From positions 92,569,743-92,633,742 of the forward strand of contig CM060691.1 in NCBI GenBank assembly GCA_030686995.1: a stretch of 64,000 nucleotides of DNA, written 5' to 3'. Both the position numbers and the translations under genes were made by a program. Positions 9,915 to 21,404 of this stretch are shown here, piece after piece (position 1 is the first letter of the stretch; every line of letters begins with the position of its first letter). The notes beneath the pieces are model-generated. The model was given only the letters and a program-made list of their open reading frames with translations, did no database searches and was not told the DNA's origin. Source of the stretch: Artemisia argyi. Its lineage: Eukaryota > Streptophyta > Magnoliopsida > Asterales > Asteraceae.

Positions 9915-12476
9915 ATGGTTGCTCAGTTACACGAATTCCGCTCTAGGTTGGATGAGGATGACGTACGTCAGTTTTCTTCTGACTTCTTCATTCCTCTCGA
10001 CACCCATCCTGAAGCACCAGACGTGGATGCGTGTATTGCTGATTTCCCTGATGGGAAGATCGGTTTGTATACACGCTTTTTTGATCACGCGAATTATCGT
10101 GTACCCATTTCTGTCTTTTTGAGCAACGTGCTCAATCATTACCAACTCCATATCTCACAGCTGCACTGTATAGGTGCGGCTAAGATATCAAATTTTGAAA
10201 TTAATTTTCGGTTATTGGCTATCAATCCGACAGTTGACCTATTCCGTGCGTTTTACCACACAACGTGGTCGCATGGATGGGTTTCTTTTGCCAAACGCGC
10301 AGGGCGCCTTCAATGCTATGAAGAGAAGGTAGATTCCTTAAGGCATTGGAGAGAGTACTTCTTCTAGGTAGATGATGTTGTATTTTCGTCGCGCTTTGAG
10401 TTCTATACTCAAAGGTCGTTGCCGAGGGATGAGCGTCCTATCCCTGGTTCTTACAGCGCCGCGGATGCGGACATAATTGATGTTAACCGCATTCCCATTA
10501 ACTCCTATCCTGAGGAGTTCTTGGTGCATATAGGGTTGAGCCGTAATTATTTTGATGGTACGGACGAGGTTCCAACCTTCATCGATGAGAACAGCCAGGG
10601 TGGGTGCTCATCCTTTTACTGCCTCTATAATGTAAGTATTTTGCTTTTTATCCCTTGAATAACTAACTTTGTTCTTTGTTATTTGTCTCTTGTCTATCGC
10701 AGAAATGGATTTGTTCGCTGTCGTGAAGCTGAAAGAACCCAAGCGCGTGACGATGGGGTGCGTCCCCTGAGGGAGGGTGAGCAGCCCATTTTGCAGGCCA
10801 CAACGGGGCACCTGACTGTTTTTGGACCTGTTGAGCATCAGGACTATCCTTCTGCAGCTGTGCTTGTTGCGCCAGTGCAGGTTGTCCCTCCTACTGAGGA
10901 GAAGTCTCCCGTGGAGGAAGAGACGCACGTGGAGTCGTCCAACAGTGTGGAGATTGTGGAGGTTCGTAGGGAGAAGCGCAAGGAAGCGTCTTCGGGTGGT
11001 TATGTTGGTACCTCCAAAAGGAGGAGCCGCTTGATTGGTGAGGATGATTCAGATGCGCCAGATGAGATGTCTGCTACTAGCGCGCAGAAGAATCAGGCCA
11101 GATCTCCACCACTTGTGTAAGTATTTATGACTGTAACTTTCTTTTATTTGTCGTATCCGCGTACTAATTACATCTTCTTCATTTCGTAGGGACCATGCTG
11201 CAGATGATGATGCGGCTGTTGCTGATCATGCCGCATCGCCTAAGGCTGCTGATGTGGAGGAGCCTCTAAAGGCGGCGGCGCAGATGTCTGTGCCAGAGTT
11301 GGTGGAGGAGTTGGCTAGTGTTGCTGCTCGCCAGGCTGAGTTGGTTACTCAGCTAAAGGCGCGAACTGTTGTTGAGGGAGGTAGCCTCGCTCAGAGGGAT
11401 GAGCAAATTGCGCAGCTCAAAGCACAGTTTGCTGAGGCTCAGGCGGAGGTGTTGGCTGCCGATGAGCGCGCCAGGAAGGCGACTGAGGAGAAACTTGTGT
11501 TTATGGCTGAGCTGCAGCGCGAACGTGGGGAATCGCAGCAATATAAGGCTGATCTCGCCTGGGGAGGTAAAATACCTGGAAGAGAGGAAGAATGAGCTCT
11601 GCGGTCAGCTTGCTCAGTTTGGCAAGAAGGTGGAAGACTCTGTGGAGGCGCAGGAAGAGAAGCTGCGCAGGCTGAGCATAGAGTATGATGAGGAGTTGTA
11701 TCCTCATCTTATGTCTACTATTGCGGAGCGCATGTATTTGTTGTACGTTTCTCTTTAATTTTGTATATTGTTTGTTTTTCTAATGCATTTGTTGTTGTCT
11801 TCGCAAGTGGTTAATCAGCCATGGTTTGCGCCTAGCTGCCATGAGCACATTGGAGTCCCCAGAGGTCGTGAGTGCCTTTGGGAAGGTGGTGGAGTGCGCC
11901 GTTTCTCGTGGCAAGGCGCAGGCTGTGGAAGAGTTGGCTGAGGCGCAACTGCTGAAGGTTTCCCCCTCTGCGATTCCCGAATATAATGCTGGTGCCTACG
12001 ACGAGCTTGTGCAGGCGATGGAAAAGATGAGGCTCTTTGAGCTTCCACACATTGCACAGCTGGAGCGCGACCAAGATTATCCCATCCGACTGATCATGCA
12101 GGGATTAACTCTTGGGAGGCATATAGCAGAGAACGCAGAGGCCGAAGCTGACTTCTTCTTAAAGCCTGATGAGTCCCAACTGTAGGTTCTAGTGTTCACG
12201 CGATCGCGTGACATCCTGAACCCATTCGCTCTTGAGACGGAGGTGCCACTGAAGGAAGTTTTGGAGTGTCATGTAGAGAGGGCGGCCAAGAAGAAAGGTC
12301 TTAAAGGAAATGCCACTCTATGCGGTGTGGGTGCTGCACATCTTCCCAGGTCGGATGGTGTTGCAGTCAGTGTGGCAACCGTGTCACCAAAAGATGCGCT
12401 GTTGTTGAAGAAGCTTCAGGAGGCGGGGAGCTCAACTGTGCCAGAGCCTTCCCCCGAGCGTATCCATAGTGTATAG
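9915..12476 (+). pseudogene. Antisense extra ORF (putative gypsy-type transposon protein), spliced, broken
   Basis: This coding region runs opposite to gag-pol. Likely exons are 9915-10631, 10703-11116, 11190 to about 11740 and 11808-12476; donors GTAAGT at 10632 and 11117 and acceptors CGCAG and CGTAG are clear, and exons 2-3 join in phase. The first exon resembles the Pfam family called putative gypsy type transposon (Transposase_28). The third exon is a long Ala/Glu/Gln-rich coiled coil. The end (GVGAAHLPRSDGVAVSV, about 12330) matches a conserved C-terminus of proteins common in Asteraceae. Damage: TAG at 10365 where a tryptophan is expected, frame loss around 10705-10770, a one-base shift near 11562, and TAG at 12183. 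Such extra ORFs are known in the Tat lineage; their function is not established. Confidence 0.75.
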
Positions 12477-13369
12477 ATATGTATAACTCGTAGTTATAGC
12501 TTTGTAAAAACGCGTAGTTTTTTGGTAAATAAAATTATGGAACTCTTTTGTGCACATATACTGTTTTGTACTTAGATTTTTTGTTTTTTGTTTTTTTTTT
12601 TTTTTTTGTGACTTATCTAGAGGTACGATGTGCATGTAATACCTTGTATTTGAGCCCATAACTTGTGCATTAAGTTCGTAACTTAAGAAAAGTTTGCGGT
12701 CCATATCCTGAACAAACGCGCGAATAAATGTGTAGCGTACTACGTTTATCATTTATAGTAACCAAGTGTCTTGGTTTATTAATTCATTTTAACTTGTTGT
12801 TGCGCATTCATTGTGAGATGCGTACTAAAGTCATAAGCTTGTATGAAGTTAGTGTACGAACTTACGAGTCAATTATTTTGAATCCATGTGGTAGAGTGCA
12901 GCGTACTGCAAATTCCACTATGTAGGAATCAGTTGTCTTGAGTCCATGTTTTGTTAATCGCGCACCGTGTGCGATAAAGTGCATCCATCGTGGGGTGTAC
13001 TTATTGGCTTACTCCAACGTCTTGATAGTAAGGTGTTTAACAGGGATACGTGACCCAGTGTTGATGGGTTTGCAACCCTCTTACTCAACGAGTACTTTAG
13101 TAGGTTTACTCATCCTGTCCGCCCTCATGTGGTCTTAATATGTGCATGCACGCCATGTAGGCAATAATATAAACAGAATTGAAACATAAATGAATAATGT
13201 AAGCAATAATGTTGAAATGTGTTGTGGAGTTAGCTAGAAACCACAACGTTTTATTAATTGTTGCAAGTGCAAAAAGACAATTTCCTAAGAAAGAAAAAAA
13301 AGAAGTAAATACACCAACATTTATTGAGCGCTTACTAAAGTGCGAAGGTGTCAGTGTGTGGGCCGTGGC
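12477..13369. other. Non-coding spacer between the two convergent coding regions
   Basis: AT-rich sequence with a poly-T run near 12585-12607. It separates the 3' ends of the antisense ORF and pol. No domain recognised. Confidence 0.6.
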
Positions 13370-13937
13370 CTAAAGGTAGCATCTCTTGAGATTGCAAATG
13401 TTCCAGGTGCGTGGTAGCTCGTGGCCTTTCATGTCGCGTACTCTGTACGCACCATCGCCTAATGCCTCTGTGACCTCGTAAGGTCCTTCCCACTTGGGTC
13501 CAAGCTTCCCCGTGTCTTTTGCGTGGCTTGCATCATTTGCACGGTATACAAAGTCCCCTGGTTTGAAAGAAGTGTTTTTGACTCGTGCATCATAATACTT
13601 CTTCATCTTTGATTTAGCTTTTGCTTCGCGGATAGCCGCCCTTTCGCGTCGTTCTTCCAACAGATCTAAGTCAATACGCCGTTCATCATCGTTTGTTGTG
13701 ACGTTAACTTCCGATGTACGGATTGTTGGCATTCCAATTTCTGCTGGTATAACAGCTTCTGTCCCGTAGACAAGAGAAAAAGGTGTATCGCCGTTGCTGA
13801 CTTTGATTTCTGTGTGGTGGGCCCACAAAACATGCGATAATTCGTCAACCCATCTTCCTTTATGTCTGTCCAAGTGCGCCTTAATTCCTTCACCCAGGCT
13901 ACGATTCGCGCGTTCTACTAATCCATTTGTTTGTGGT
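13370..13937 (-). pseudogene. Integrase C-terminal part, frameshifted from the rest of pol
   Basis: In a different frame from the upstream integrase, this segment carries TNGLVERANR, containing the third catalytic acid (Glu) of the DDE integrase core. VLWAHHTEIKVSNGDTPF and LVYGTEAV follow, typical of plant Ty3-gypsy integrases, then the C-terminal DNA-binding region with GPKWEGPYEV. The shift lies at about 13932-13937 and looks like loss of one C from a short run. Split from its first two catalytic residues, the enzyme cannot work. Confidence 0.85.
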
Positions 13938-15216
13938 GTTTAACTGATGCGAAGTGCTGTGTGATGTTTAACTGCGCGCACCAATCTTTGAATGGGTTAT
14001 CACAGAATTGTTTTCCGTTGTCTGAAATAATTTCTCCAGTTAGGCCAAAGCGGCATACAATGTTATCCCAAATGAATCGTTTGACCTGGTTGCCTGTGGT
14101 ACTTGTCACTGCTTTTGCCTCGATCCATTTGGTGAAGTAGTCAATGGCGACAATAAGAAACTTGAGTCCTCCTGGCGCGACTGGAAAGGGTCCTGCAATA
14201 TCAATTCCCCATTTATGGAATGGCCATGGTGAGGTGATAGGTGTTAACTCATGTTGTGGTCGACGCGGGATTGGTCTGTGAACTTGGCAGTCGTTGAATC
14301 TTCTAATCATGTCTCGCGCGTCGCGGTGCATGGTAGGCCAATAGTACCCGGATCGCAAAGCGCACGCTACAACAGACCGTGGTCCTGAGTGCATGCTGCA
14401 AGAGCCAGCGTGGATTTCCCGGAGTACATAATCTGCCAGAAGAGGTCCGATGCACCTAAGCCATGGTTGTAGGAATGAACACCGATATAGGATACCATCT
14501 CGAAGTTCGAACCTCTGCGCTGTGCGCCGTATCCGTCGAGCATCCTTTTGTTCTTGGGGGAGTGTTCCCTTGCTAATAAAATCCATAATGGGTGTCATCC
14601 ATGTAGGATGTTCTTCCTCTATTACTGTGGACACTTCCATCTCAGAGATGGATTTGTTCTTCAAGGTTTCCACCAATACGTGTTTTGACAGGTGTGCAAA
14701 GCTTGTGGATGCGATTTTACTTAGCGCATCTGCTTTTTTATTTTCTCCTCGTGGGATTTGTTTAATGGAAAACTTGTCAAAATTCTTGATCAAGGATTTG
14801 GCTTTATCGAGGTATTGGATCATGTGTTCTTCTTGAGCCACATACTCGCTTAACACGTGGTTAGCTACTAATCGTGAATCCACATTAGCTTCTAGGTTGC
14901 GTACACCCATTTGATTTGCTATGCGTAGTCCAGCCAGTAATGCTTCATATTCTGCCTCATTGTTTGTGGCTATGAATTCAAAGCGTAGTGCGTAAGTGTG
15001 CTCTGTTCCATCTGGGCTGGTAAGGATAAGGCCTGTGCCTGATCCTTCTGCGCACGAGGATCCATCTGTAAATAGAACCCATGGTTCTTGTAGTGGTACT
15101 TCAACCTTTGGTGATGGAGTATCAGCATCTGGCTTCTCGATAATGAAATCAGCCAATATCTGTCCTTTAATCGCTGTGCGCGGCCTATAGAAAATGTTAT
15201 GTTCGCTCAATAACAC
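13918..15216 (-). pseudogene. Second RNase H and integrase core of the Tat-like pol
   Basis: The N-terminal half holds an additional RNase H: LFTDGSS, NNEAEYEAL, a VDSRLV aspartate and KKADALSK give all four acidic positions. The presence of this domain after the usual RNase H is characteristic of Tat elements. The integrase follows: zinc-binding HAGSCSMHSG and then FNDCQVH, where the first cysteine of the CxxC pair has become phenylalanine, so the HHCC finger is damaged. The core has GIDIAGPF (first Asp) and SDNGKQF (second Asp). The frame is lost at the 3' end, just before the catalytic Glu. In-frame with the upstream RT but separated from it by stops. Confidence 0.85.
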
Positions 15217-15582
15217 ACTCCACTTTTGAAGTCGCCCTGATGCATCAGGTTTAGAGATAACCTGCTTGATGGGTTGGTCCGTGATTACAGCTATCGGATG
15301 CGCTTAGAAGTACCTGCGCAGTCTCTTAGCTGCGAATACTAAAGCTAGGACCAGTTTCTCCATAGCGGTGTAGTTAGTCTCTGTCTTCTTGAGGGCTTTG
15401 CTTACGAAGTATATAGGTGTTTGAACAGAATTTCTGTCTGTCAATAGCACCGCGCTGACTGCTCCATGGGTTGCTGACAGATACATGATCAGTTCTTCCC
15501 CTTGTCGGGGTGCAACAAGCTTTGGTAGCTCTGCCAGGTTTTGTTTTAGCTGTTGGAAAGCTTCTTCCGCTTCTGGAGTCCA
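15217..15582 (-). pseudogene. Classical RNase H segment of pol, interrupted by TAA
   Basis: Continues the RT frame after the TGA at 15583-15585 with WTPEAEEAF, SATHGAVSAVL and FVSKALKKTETNYTAMEK, the expected connection and RNase H of Ty3-gypsy pol. A TAA at 15304-15306 lies where relatives usually have glutamine (YFQAHP), after which the frame continues into the second RNase H. Confidence 0.85.
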
Positions 15583-18500
15583 TCAAAAATCTCCTTTCTT
15601 TGTACACTTCGTGGGTGTTTTAAAGAGAGGAAGTGATTTGTCCGTTGATTTAGACAAGAATCGATTCAGCCCGGCTAATTTGCCGTTTAGTGACTGGACT
15701 TCTTTTAGTGTGCGTGGTGAAGGTAGTTCGATGACCGCTCTTGTTTTTTCTGGACACGGTTTAATACCATCGGGTTCTATTAGGTATCCAAGAAACATGC
15801 CTTCTGTTGCTCTAAAAGTGCACTTCTTAGGATTCAATTTCATGTTTATTCTTCCCAATGTTTTAAACGTCTCTTCTATGTCACGCACCAATTCTTCTTC
15901 GGTATGGCTTTTTATGACCAGGTCATCAACATAGACCTCCAAATTGCGCCCCACTTGCTTCTCGAATGCGTTATCCACTAACCGTTGGTATGTGGCTCCT
16001 GCATTTTTTAAGCCAAAGGGCATCTTTGTGTAGCAATACACTCCTTGACTCGTATGGAAGGCTGTTTTTTCTTCATCCTCCTTGGCCATTTGAATTTGAT
16101 GGTATCCTTTGTATGCGTCTAGGAAGCATTTGAAAGGGTATCCGCACAGGGATTCTACTTTCCAATCAATTTCTGGTAGCGGATAGCAGTCTTGTGGACA
16201 TGCTTTATTGAGATCGGTGAAGTCCACGCACATTCTCCAGCTACCATCGCTTTTCTTTACCATTACTGGGTTTGAAAGCCAATCGTGGTAATAGACTTCT
16301 CGCATGATCCCTGCGTCTACGAGCTTGTGCACTTCCTCTAGGATAGCTTTTGCGCGTTCTGGAGCTTGGCCACGTTTTTTCTGTCGTATTGGAGGATATC
16401 CTTGTCGGATTTCTAGCTTGTGTTCTGTGATGGCTCTTGGCACTCCGGTCATGTGTTTGGGTTCCCATGCGAAGATGTTTAGGTTATTTTGCAATAATGC
16501 GCACACAGCCGCTCTGCCCTTGTCGGATAATGATCCCCCAATTGATACCTCTTGGTCAGGATAATCTGGGTGGATTGCAACTTTCAGGTTTGTCACCTTG
16601 GCCGTGTGTTGTTCTGCAGCGTGCGGAACTTCATCTGTCACTACGTTGCATTCTCTTGGAGATGCAGTAGTATTATATAGGGTGACAATCCCTCCTTCCA
16701 CTGGGAACTTAAGCATCCTATGTGCTGTGGATGGAACTGTGCGCATGGCTGATATCCCTGGTCTCCCGATGATGCCATTGTACGACGAGGGAGACCTGAT
16801 TACCATGAAGTTCATCCAGGCTGTTGTGGAATGGTATTCATTGCCGATTACCACAAGTATGCGTAATTGTCCCATGGGCCAAATCTTTTCGCCTGTGAAT
16901 CCAGTTAGCGACGTTGTGGCCGGAATTAACTGGTTTTGTATCTCAGGTTTTAGCCTTTTGAAGCAGTGTTCGTACATGATGTCCGCAGACGCTCCTCCAT
17001 CGACATATATGTGGTGGATCTCGTGACCTCCCGCTTGTATCTCGATGGTGAGTGGTTCTATTACTGCGTTTTCCGCAGTGAGAGTGGAGAAAGAGATATG
17101 GTTTCCCTTGGAAAATCTTTGGCTGACTTTTTGTTTCGTATTTCGTTGCCATGATTGTATCATGTATATCGTATCAGCCTTATTTTTTGGTATCTCCTTT
17201 TTGGCCCCATTCTTTTGTCTATCTTTCCCCTCTTTGATGTTTTTAACGAGGTAGTCCATCTTCCCTTCTCTTACTAACTTGTCAATTAGCTGACGTAGTT
17301 GAACGCACTCGTTAGTAGTGTGACCCTTCTGTCCATGGTATTCGCAGTATCCTCCTCCGATGCGCTTTTCTTCTGGAGTGCTCATGGGTGGAGGTTTTAG
17401 AAAATTTGCTCCTTCTGTCTCGAATATTTCCTTAGGGGTTTTTATGAGTGGGACATACTTGTCGTTATCCCTTCCTCGGTTGCGGTAGTTCCTGTTGCGA
17501 TTGCCACTTTGGTCATTGGATTGTCTCCTAGACTGTTCTTGTGGTTCAAAGGTTGAGTAACCTTTTTTGCTGTTTGCCGCCGCCGCTTCCCCTTGGATGA
17601 AAGATCTGGTGTGCTTTGTTAGCTCATCAAAGCTTTGGGGTACTTTATCGTTTAGCTTCCGTATCAGCTCTGGGTTATTGATCCCGTTCATGAACCCTGA
17701 GATTTTTAGTACCTCGGGGCATGCCTTGACTTGCATGAATTCATCCTTGAAGCGCTCCATGTAAGCGCTTGTGGATTCCCTTTGGCGCTGTTTCACTCTG
17801 GCTAGTTCCACAGGGTTCTTTGCGCACTTTTTTCGTTGTGTGAAATTTAGGCGGAATGCTTTCCACAACTCTTCAAACCCATTTATGCTTCGTCGTGGAA
17901 GCTTGCTGAACCATGTTCGCGCATTCCCCACTAAGGTAGAGTTGAACATATGGCACCACACAGGTTGTGGCCAGCTTTCGATAGCAGCCGCTGACTCGAA
18001 AATTTTTAGGTGATCTTCAGGATCACCCGTGCCATCGTATGTTTTAACATTGGTGGGCATGCGCCTTTTCTTGTCATCTGAGAAATCGCTTATGCGTCGC
18101 GTGAACGCATCAACCTTTTGGGGACGCCAAGGAAGGGAAATATCCTCGTCCTCATCGTACCGTCGTCGGTTCTTAGATTTCCAATGTCCCGTCCCTCTAT
18201 CCTCGTTGTCCAAGGAACTGCTTGAGGAAGAGTCGTTTCTCCTGTGGCGCTTGCGTCGCTTTTCCTCGGAGTCTGAATTTAAAGGACTTGTACTTGGGGA
18301 GTAGTGTTTCCCCAATCTATCTTGGATTCTTCTGCTTCCTGACCTTGAGGTGCTTTCACTTGGTGAGCGTTGTCGTCCAAGTCTGTCTTGTATCCTTCGG
18401 CTACCAAGCCTAGCATGGACACTGGTGTGCCTCGCATTGTCTTCGTAATCCTCCAAGTATTGAGAGTTAGATGTTGTACCAAGTCTATCGTGGACGTTGG

Positions 18501-19020
18501 TGCGCCTCTCCCCGGTTCTGCGCTCATGATGGCGCGATGGAGATTTTTCTTGGTTAAAGTTTAGCCTATTTTGTAGGTTGCGGCTTGACCTTTTCCTTGC
18601 CTCCTCTTGCATGAGACTAGTTAAAGTCTCATAATGTTGGGACACGAAATCGTTTAATGTCACCTCAGGTGCATCCTCTTCTACTGCGAGGATGTCCGTC
18701 TCCGCATGAAGTTCCCTCTCTCTATTAGGTGCTCCTGGTGGCACAGTGTTGTCCACTATGGATGCCACCTGGTGGGGAGTAGTAAAGAGGGTGCGCTGAA
18801 TGTCCTCAGCGCTTGAGACTACAATAGTAGTTCGGGTTGTCCCCAAGGGCAATTCTACCGCGGTAGGAATTGGAGTTACATTCGACTCACGATGACTAAG
18901 CGCACTGGTTGTTCTAGAGGTCGGCTTAGGAGTCGAATCTTGATGCTTCTTCCTATGTGAATCATCACGTGTTTTCTCCAGCTGCGGAGTTCGCTGGCCT
19001 GAGTTCTTGTTTTTCGGCAT
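15583..19020 (-). CDS. Gag-protease-RT polyprotein of the Tat-like element (1145 aa, ends at a premature stop)
   Basis: A long open frame starting about 45 bases inside the 5' LTR. Residues about 150-250 are charged, with repeats ending RLG (VHDRLG, VHARLG, IQDRLG twice). The retrotransposon gag domain (about 320-440) begins near KTYDGTGDPEDHL. A zinc-knuckle-like CEYHGQKGHTTNEC lies near 560. The aspartic protease shows VDGGASADIMY near 672. RT starts near 875 with YPPIRQKKRG and has VDFTDLNKACP, PFGLKNAGATYQ and the YVDD catalytic motif near 1030. The frame stops at TGA 15583-15585 just after RT. Gag, protease and RT are thus intact on paper, while RNase H and integrase are cut off. Confidence 0.9.
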   Translation of the reverse strand: MPKNKNSGQRTPQLEKTRDDSHRKKHQDSTPKPTSRTTSALSHRESNVTPIPTAVELPLGTTRTTIVVSSAEDIQRTLFTTPHQVASIVDNTVPPGAPNRERELHAETDILAVEEDAPEVTLNDFVSQHYETLTSLMQEEARKRSSRNLQNRLNFNQEKSPSRHHERRTGERRTNVHDRLGTTSNSQYLEDYEDNARHTSVHARLGSRRIQDRLGRQRSPSESTSRSGSRRIQDRLGKHYSPSTSPLNSDSEEKRRKRHRRNDSSSSSSLDNEDRGTGHWKSKNRRRYDEDEDISLPWRPQKVDAFTRRISDFSDDKKRRMPTNVKTYDGTGDPEDHLKIFESAAAIESWPQPVWCHMFNSTLVGNARTWFSKLPRRSINGFEELWKAFRLNFTQRKKCAKNPVELARVKQRQRESTSAYMERFKDEFMQVKACPEVLKISGFMNGINNPELIRKLNDKVPQSFDELTKHTRSFIQGEAAAANSKKGYSTFEPQEQSRRQSNDQSGNRNRNYRNRGRDNDKYVPLIKTPKEIFETEGANFLKPPPMSTPEEKRIGGGYCEYHGQKGHTTNECVQLRQLIDKLVREGKMDYLVKNIKEGKDRQKNGAKKEIPKNKADTIYMIQSWQRNTKQKVSQRFSKGNHISFSTLTAENAVIEPLTIEIQAGGHEIHHIYVDGGASADIMYEHCFKRLKPEIQNQLIPATTSLTGFTGEKIWPMGQLRILVVIGNEYHSTTAWMNFMVIRSPSSYNGIIGRPGISAMRTVPSTAHRMLKFPVEGGIVTLYNTTASPRECNVVTDEVPHAAEQHTAKVTNLKVAIHPDYPDQEVSIGGSLSDKGRAAVCALLQNNLNIFAWEPKHMTGVPRAITEHKLEIRQGYPPIRQKKRGQAPERAKAILEEVHKLVDAGIMREVYYHDWLSNPVMVKKSDGSWRMCVDFTDLNKACPQDCYPLPEIDWKVESLCGYPFKCFLDAYKGYHQIQMAKEDEEKTAFHTSQGVYCYTKMPFGLKNAGATYQRLVDNAFEKQVGRNLEVYVDDLVIKSHTEEELVRDIEETFKTLGRINMKLNPKKCTFRATEGMFLGYLIEPDGIKPCPEKTRAVIELPSPRTLKEVQSLNGKLAGLNRFLSKSTDKSLPLFKTPTKCTKKGDF

Positions 19021-19047
19021 TCTGGTCTTGAGTTCTTAGTGTAGGGT

Positions 19048-19065
19048 CCCACGGATGGCGCCACT
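19048..19065 (-). promoter_or_regulatory. Primer-binding site of the Tat-like element
   Basis: On the minus strand TGGCGCCATCCGTGGGA starts two bases after the 5' LTR. TGGCGCC is the usual start of Tat-lineage primer sites; I cannot assign the tRNA with certainty. Confidence 0.7.
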
Positions 19066-19561
19066 TGTTGATACAAAAGTTGGGTTTACCTTGTTTGGAC
19101 TCCTACTCTCGTACCAATTAGAACTTTAGTGCTTGTGATACCTGCGCACTAAGAAAGCAAACAACACCGTTAGGCTTATCGTGGGATTGTCTCCCATGAT
19201 TAGACTCCGGCGTGAGAGTAAGTAATCGGTTTAGGGTTTAGTTGAAGAGTTAGGGATTGTGTAAATCGTACCTTTTCATGAGAATATATCATTCTATATA
19301 TAGGGCGCAGAAACCGTGTAGGTATCTTGCTCCTTACTCTTCGCACTCGTGGTGCTTATATGGGGTAAGGATATCTATTCCGTAAATAGAAGATCCTTAT
19401 CCATTAGCCGTGTGTTTTGGTTGGGCTTTGGGCTTCGTGAGCCCAAGCCGTTGGTAATTATGACCCAAGTCATTTGTTATGATAACCCACTCGTGGTGGG
19501 TTTGAGCTTAGTAATGTCTATAATTTGAGCTCGTGGCCCAACTATATGCTATACGTCATCA
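19066..19561 (-). repeat. 5' LTR of the Tat-like element
   Basis: Partner of 9003-9496, same ends, about 97% identical by eye. Confidence 0.9.
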
Positions 19562-20037
19562 GTCGTAATCAGGAGTCACTGAGTCGTACTATGAGTGACA
19601 CTAACACATTAAGAGCACACAGTGCAACAACGTTTTTCTAACGTTTTTACTCATCGACGTACACCTAAGGTACCATACAGGGTTTCGGTGGTGTTCTTGA
19701 ATTTGCTGGCCAAAATTGATGGAGCAATGCTGTGTTATGCACTTATGTGTATCTTAATAGATCACGTACATCTCTCGGTATTACTACGACAAGTAAAAAT
19801 GAGTTTAGTATTGTTTTCAAGACAATTTTTAAGAAACTCGGTCGCTCTAAAACATAAAATTAAAAAAATGTCTCACTGAAAGGTACAATTTATATATTTT
19901 CTCTACTTCCACCTAAAAATAAAATGAGAGAGAGTATTTCAAAATTTTGTTTAATATCATACTACATGCGTCAACATTTTTACGGTTATTTTTATTCAAG
20001 ACACTTTTTAACAAACTCAATCGCACTAAAACATAAA

Positions 20038-20069
<32 letters not shown>

Positions 20070-20072
20070 TAT
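19562..20072. repeat. Imperfect tandem repeats leading into the duplicated units, with a GA microsatellite
   Basis: The phrases AAGACAATTTTTAAGAAACTC at 19820 and AAGACACTTTTTAACAAACTC at about 20000, each followed by CTAAAACATAAAA and a GA-rich stretch, show a duplication of about 180 bp. GA dinucleotides run from 20045 to 20069. No gene. Confidence 0.6.
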
Positions 20073-21194
20073 TTCAAATTTTTGTTTAATATCGTACCAA
20101 AATAGTTAACTAGTGTTTAAGAAAAAGTTGGCATATGTTGCTTGCTTTATCTTGTTGGAATTATACACGATAAAATAAATAAATAAATAAATAAAAATAA
20201 TAAAAATAATTGCTTTCATTTTTAGTTTTATTAAAATATTTTTATATGCTCTTTGATGCATTATAACGTGAATAAATTGAAACTGATTTTTTTTTCCTAG
20301 TCAAGTTGACGACATGAATTAACTAGTCAATTTTTGATGTTTATTAGGTGAATATAAAAGTTTTCAAAGTGCAGTATCACTTTCAAGCGTTTTTTTTTTT
20401 TTTTTTTTTTTTTTTTTTCATTCAATTATCGTTTCATGTCTGTTTTTGTTTAGCATGTATTATATTTTAGTTAAATTTTTAGAGAAGGATTGTTTTTTAG
20501 TTGTTAAAAACTTAAAATATTAACTTCTACCTCAACTATATTCATCTACATATCATTAAAGTAGTTGTCCGATGTATATTTTTATTTTCTATTTTAATGA
20601 GACACAATTCAAAACAACGTGCTAAATTTGATATTTTTTCTTTATTATATTGGAATATTATGCATTTTTATTTTGTTTCACCATAATTGTTTACTAAGTT
20701 AGCAATCAAAATAGCTAGTTACAAGCCAATGTTGCAAGGACAAAACTGTTTACTGATTAAACATTTTGCTCGGTTGTTGTTTGAATCACAAAAAAGAACA
20801 AATTAACATGGACAAGAACTAAGAGATAAAAGGTAAATAAGGAGAAATTAAACATATACTTTATAATATATATAACTTTTATAAGAACAACAACGATGTA
20901 TTATACGTTTATGGCATTATGAGCACAACTACAAAGGGGAGTAAACAAAATAATTTAACAATTACTACATACTAAATTAAACAACAGTTGATATTACAAA
21001 CAAATGAATACATTTGGTAACTTAAATTAGAATGTGGATCAAACTAGGCCATAAGAATGAATACATTTGGTAACTTAAATTAGAATGTCGATCAAACTAG
21101 GCCATAAGATTTGGATTTGGTGTTGGTGCAGTTTTACGGGATACTAGTGCTAGTTAACTCATACCTAGCGATACCCATAAACAACATCCAGAGG

Positions 21195-21305
21195 CTATGT
21201 ATCATCACCTTCACAGGAACAGCAACATATGAATCTAACCACAGCCTTCACTGCCCTTGAGAGCACGTCACCACGAGCATGAATGTTTATGTTAGCTTCC
21301 GCCAT
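21195..21305 (-). CDS. Small cysteine-rich protein, copy 1 (36 aa)
   Basis: ATG at 21303-21305, TAG at 21195-21197. The protein starts MAEANINIHARGDVLSRAVK, followed by a basic/hydrophobic helix (AVVRF) and a cluster ICCCSCEG with an acidic tail. It has no signal peptide, and the cysteines look more like acylation or metal-binding sites than secreted-peptide disulfides. It is 34/36 identical to the copy at 40860-40970 and keeps the same length as the diverged copy at 44076-44186. A TATA motif (TATATA at about 21397-21403) sits about 95 bases upstream. I do not recognise the family; a membrane-associated microprotein is an inference. Confidence 0.65.
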   Translation of the reverse strand: MAEANINIHARGDVLSRAVKAVVRFICCCSCEGDDT

Positions 21306-21396
21306 TAATTTTTCTCTTTTTAACCGGTGTATGACAAATACTGATAGGATATATGTTTTTGATGTATGTAGTTGTATTCAGCTCTCTTCATAGCAC

Positions 21397-21404
21397 ATAT
21401 ATAC
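21397..21404 (-). promoter_or_regulatory. TATA box of small-protein copy 1
   Basis: TATATA in the sequence CAGTATATATGTGCT on the minus strand, matched at the same place in copies 2 and 3. Confidence 0.5.

Larger units (their letters stand above)
9003..19561 (-). mobile_element. Tat/Retand-like Ty3-gypsy LTR retrotransposon (10.56 kb)
   Basis: Two LTRs of about 495 bp (9003-9496 and 19066-19561) with TG...CA ends flank gag-pol on the minus strand. The flanking 5-mers are GACGT and GTCGT, a TSD with one mismatch. Domain order on the minus strand is gag, protease, RT, RNase H, a second RNase H, integrase. The second RNase H and the extra ORF on the opposite strand between pol and the 3' LTR are features of the Tat lineage. 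By eye the LTRs differ at about 13 substitutions and 2 single-base indels (about 97% identity), so the insertion is not recent. Pol has two stops and a frameshift, so the element is dead. Confidence 0.9.

Noticed and set aside
20045..20069. GA-rich tract as a regulatory element of the small gene
   Set aside because: It lies over 1.2 kb downstream of the gene's stop and is not kept in unit 2; an ordinary microsatellite.
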